From Anaerolineaceae bacterium (GTDB taxonomy: Bacteria; Chloroflexota; Anaerolineae; JAAYZQ01), in NCBI GenBank assembly GCA_012514775.1, contig JAAYZQ010000537.1, positions 1-15,169 on the forward strand: a stretch of 15,169 bases of DNA, given 5' to 3'. This document shows, in pieces, positions 13,645-15,169 of the stretch. The notes below the pieces were generated by a model. It ran no database searches and was not told the origin of the DNA. It saw nothing but the letters and a program-made list of their open reading frames with translations. Within the stretch, counting starts at the first letter, position 1, and each line of letters starts with the position of its first letter. The position numbers and the translations under genes are program-made.

Positions 13645-14841
13645 ATGCGCAAATCAACCTCCCTTGCCCTCCTCGCCCTGTTCGTGCTCGGCCTGGTTTT
13701 GCTCGCCTGCTCTCTGCCCAACGAGCTGCAGAGCCTGCTCCAGGGTACGCCCACGCCCGTGGCCGTTCCGACGGCGACCCCGGCGCCCGAGCCGACGCTG
13801 GCTCCGCCCCAACCTGCCCCGCAGGGCATGTTCTCGCTGGAGCAAGACATCATTGCAGTGTACGAGGCGGTGGGCCGGGGGGTGGTCAACATCACCAACC
13901 GCAGCTATGCCTACGACTTCTTTTTTCGGCCTGTGCCCCAGGAGGGATCGGGTTCCGGCATCGTCTACGACCGGGAAGGACACATCATTACCAACTATCA
14001 CGTCATCGAGGGCGCCGAGGAGTTGTTCGTGACGCTGCCCGACGAGAGCACCGTACCGGCGAAGGTGGTCGGCTCTGATCCGTCCGTCGACCTGGCCGTG
14101 ATTCAGGTCGAGGCCGACCCGGACCTGTTGCAGCCGGTGCCCCTTGGCGAGTCGGAGGACCTGCGCGTGGGCCAGTTCGTCGTGGCCATCGGCAACCCCT
14201 TTGGGCTGGAGCGCACCCTGACAGTGGGTGTCGTCAGCGCCCTGGGCCGTGTCATCCAGAGCCCCGACGAGAGCTTTATCGGCGAGATCATCCAGACCGA
14301 CGCGGCCATCAATCCGGGCAACTCGGGCGGGCCGCTCCTCGACCTCTCGGGGCGCATCATCGGCGTCAACACGGCCATCTTTAGTCCCAGCCAGGCCTCC
14401 GCGGGCATTGGCTTCGCGGTGCCCGTGGACACGGTGCGGCGGGTCGTGCCGGCCCTCATCGAGAACGGCTATTACCCACATCCCTGGTTGGGCATCAACT
14501 ATGTCTGGTCGTTGACGTCGGAGCGTGCCGAGATTTTGCGTGAGGCGGGCATGGACGTGCCCGTGGAAGAGGGCGTTCTGATCATCGAGGTCGCCTCCAA
14601 CGGTCCCGCCGCCCAGGCCGGACTGCGGGGCGGCCGGCAGCGCGTCCGCATCGGGCCGGCAATCCTGACCATTGGCGGCGACATCCTGACCGCCATTGAC
14701 GGGGAGCCCATCACCAGCGATCAGGCGCTGCTCCAATACCTGGACACGCAGACCGAAGTGGGAGATACCATCCAGGTGACGCTGTGGCGCGATGGCCAGG
14801 AGCTGACCGTGCCGGTAACCCTGGCAGAGATGCCCCGCTGA
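13645..14841 (+). CDS. Lipoprotein HtrA/DegP-type serine protease with PDZ domain
   Basis: 398 residues. Residues 1-22 form a lipoprotein signal ending in the lipobox 'LLAC', with lipidated C22. A flexible Pro/Thr/Ala linker (about 33-60, 'GTPTPVAVPTATPAPEPT') follows. The trypsin-like domain (about 65-270) has the triad H119 ('ITNYHVIEG'), D149 ('DPSVDLAVI') and S227 ('NPGNSGGPL'). A single PDZ domain follows (about 280-395), with 'GPAAQAGLRGG' and 'GGDILTAIDGEPI'. It should degrade or refold damaged proteins at the outer face of the membrane. A GTG at 13618 gives nine more residues, but AAGGAGA 8 bp before the ATG at 13645 and the clean signal peptide favour the later start. It lies 66 bp after htpG, probably in the same unit, which joins cytosolic and extracytoplasmic quality control. 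Which of htrA, degP or degQ cannot be decided. Confidence 0.94.
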   Translation: MRKSTSLALLALFVLGLVLLACSLPNELQSLLQGTPTPVAVPTATPAPEPTLAPPQPAPQGMFSLEQDIIAVYEAVGRGVVNITNRSYAYDFFFRPVPQEGSGSGIVYDREGHIITNYHVIEGAEELFVTLPDESTVPAKVVGSDPSVDLAVIQVEADPDLLQPVPLGESEDLRVGQFVVAIGNPFGLERTLTVGVVSALGRVIQSPDESFIGEIIQTDAAINPGNSGGPLLDLSGRIIGVNTAIFSPSQASAGIGFAVPVDTVRRVVPALIENGYYPHPWLGINYVWSLTSERAEILREAGMDVPVEEGVLIIEVASNGPAAQAGLRGGRQRVRIGPAILTIGGDILTAIDGEPITSDQALLQYLDTQTEVGDTIQVTLWRDGQELTVPVTLAEMPR

Positions 14842-14910
14842 TCATCTGGTACCCGTAACAGAGGCAAGTGGTTGACCACCGTGGCAGGCGCGCCACAGAC
14901 CGATCGAAAT

Positions 14911-14939
14911 TTGCACGCTGGCGCAAAGTGGAGTATACT
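14911..14939 (+). promoter_or_regulatory. groES promoter
   Basis: TTGCAC (14911-14916), a 17-bp spacer and TATACT (14934-14939, 5 of 6) form a vegetative promoter. The start would be near 14946, 5 bp before the CIRCE, so HrcA bound there would block transcription. The -35 is the same as that of the NamA-type gene in this window. Confidence 0.8.
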
Positions 14940-14950
14940 ACCGCTCGGCG

Positions 14951-14977
14951 TTAGCACTCTCGCTGCCCGAGTGCTAG
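14951..14977 (+). promoter_or_regulatory. CIRCE element (HrcA operator)
   Basis: TTAGCACTC (14951-14959), a 9-bp spacer and GAGTGCTAG (14969-14977). The left arm is perfect and the right arm differs from GAGTGCTAA only in the last base. The spacing is exact. CIRCE is the operator of the heat-shock repressor HrcA, whose folding depends on GroEL. It ends 47 bp before the groES start. No hrcA gene is in the window. Confidence 0.96.
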
Positions 14978-15024
14978 CGCGCAAATTGTGTCTACAAAAA
15001 TAGGAAACCAAAGGAGGATCAGGA

Positions 15025-15169
15025 ATGGCACTCAATCTCAAGCCCCTGGCAGACCGGTTGGTGGTCGAGCCCATCGAGCGAGACGAGGTGACCGCCAGCG
15101 GCATCTATGTCCCCGAGACGGCCAAGGAAAAGCCCCAGGAGGGCAAGGTCGTCGCCGCCGGCCCGGGCC
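15025..15169 (+). CDS. groES: Co-chaperonin GroES, 3' partial
   Basis: The first 48 codons are present before the window ends. '[20 protein letters not shown]', '[19 protein letters not shown]' and the following 'AGPG' match the GroES N-terminal half, including the mobile loop that caps GroEL. The ATG at 15025 follows AAAGGAGGATCAGGA, a strong ribosome binding site. GroEL would be expected downstream. The gene is controlled by the promoter and CIRCE just upstream, separately from the dnaK part of the island. Confidence 0.96.
   Translation, partial: MALNLKPLADRLVVEPIERDEVTASGIYVPETAKEKPQEGKVVAAGPG

Noticed and set aside
1..15169. CRISPR arrays, tRNA or rRNA genes, transposases or phage genes
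   Set aside because: No regularly spaced repeats of CRISPR type, no cloverleaf or rRNA motifs, and all coding regions are accounted for by housekeeping or metabolic genes; nothing suggests a mobile element.

Overview
The window is GC-rich, gene-dense bacterial DNA. I infer a member of the Chloroflexota (Anaerolineae-like). The evidence is a lipoprotein protease with a Pro/Thr/Ala-rich 'TPTP' linker after its lipobox, a SARP-type winged-helix protein, a CIRCE-controlled groE operon, and the general protein flavour. This is inference; there is no rRNA or other marker gene here to confirm it.

Left part (1-6.1 kb). The window opens inside an unusual three-part protein: the tail of a histidine phosphatase, then an intradiol-dioxygenase-like domain with all four iron ligands, then a Vgb-type seven-bladed propeller. 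Four minus-strand metabolic genes follow: a UbiA/MenA-type prenyltransferase, a Nudix hydrolase, a UlaG-like metallo-beta-lactamase-fold hydrolase and a YqjM/NamA-type ene-reductase. Divergent from the last is a small orphan SARP-like winged-helix gene under a perfect consensus -35/-10 promoter.

Middle (6.1-7.1 kb). A minus-strand response regulator is split by one in-frame TAA stop. Its coiled coil and C-terminal CxxC domain continue in the same frame after the stop. Between it and dnaK lies a divergent control region. It holds a good minus-strand promoter, four copies of a CTAACA-like repeat spaced exactly 11 bp apart, and a large palindrome in the dnaK leader. The 11-bp repeats look like a PhoB/OmpR-family binding array placed at the usual distance from a dnaK -10 box. 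No CIRCE or HAIR element is visible there.

Right part (7.1-15.2 kb). This is a same-strand proteostasis island: dnaK, grpE, a zinc-finger-less dnaJ, a CbpM/MerR-like regulator, a universal stress protein, htpG (Hsp90), a lipoprotein HtrA/DegP-type protease, and groES, which runs off the window. groES has its own -35/-10 promoter with a CIRCE (HrcA operator) just downstream. The Hsp70 and Hsp60 ends of the island therefore appear to be under different control. Hairpins without U-tracts lie in the dnaK-grpE, grpE-dnaJ and usp-htpG gaps, which suggests transcript processing or stabilisation rather than termination.

The least ordinary items are the 11-bp repeat array on dnaK, the single-stop split regulator, the three-domain fusion at the left edge, and the DnaJ/CbpM-like pair inside the main dnaK operon.
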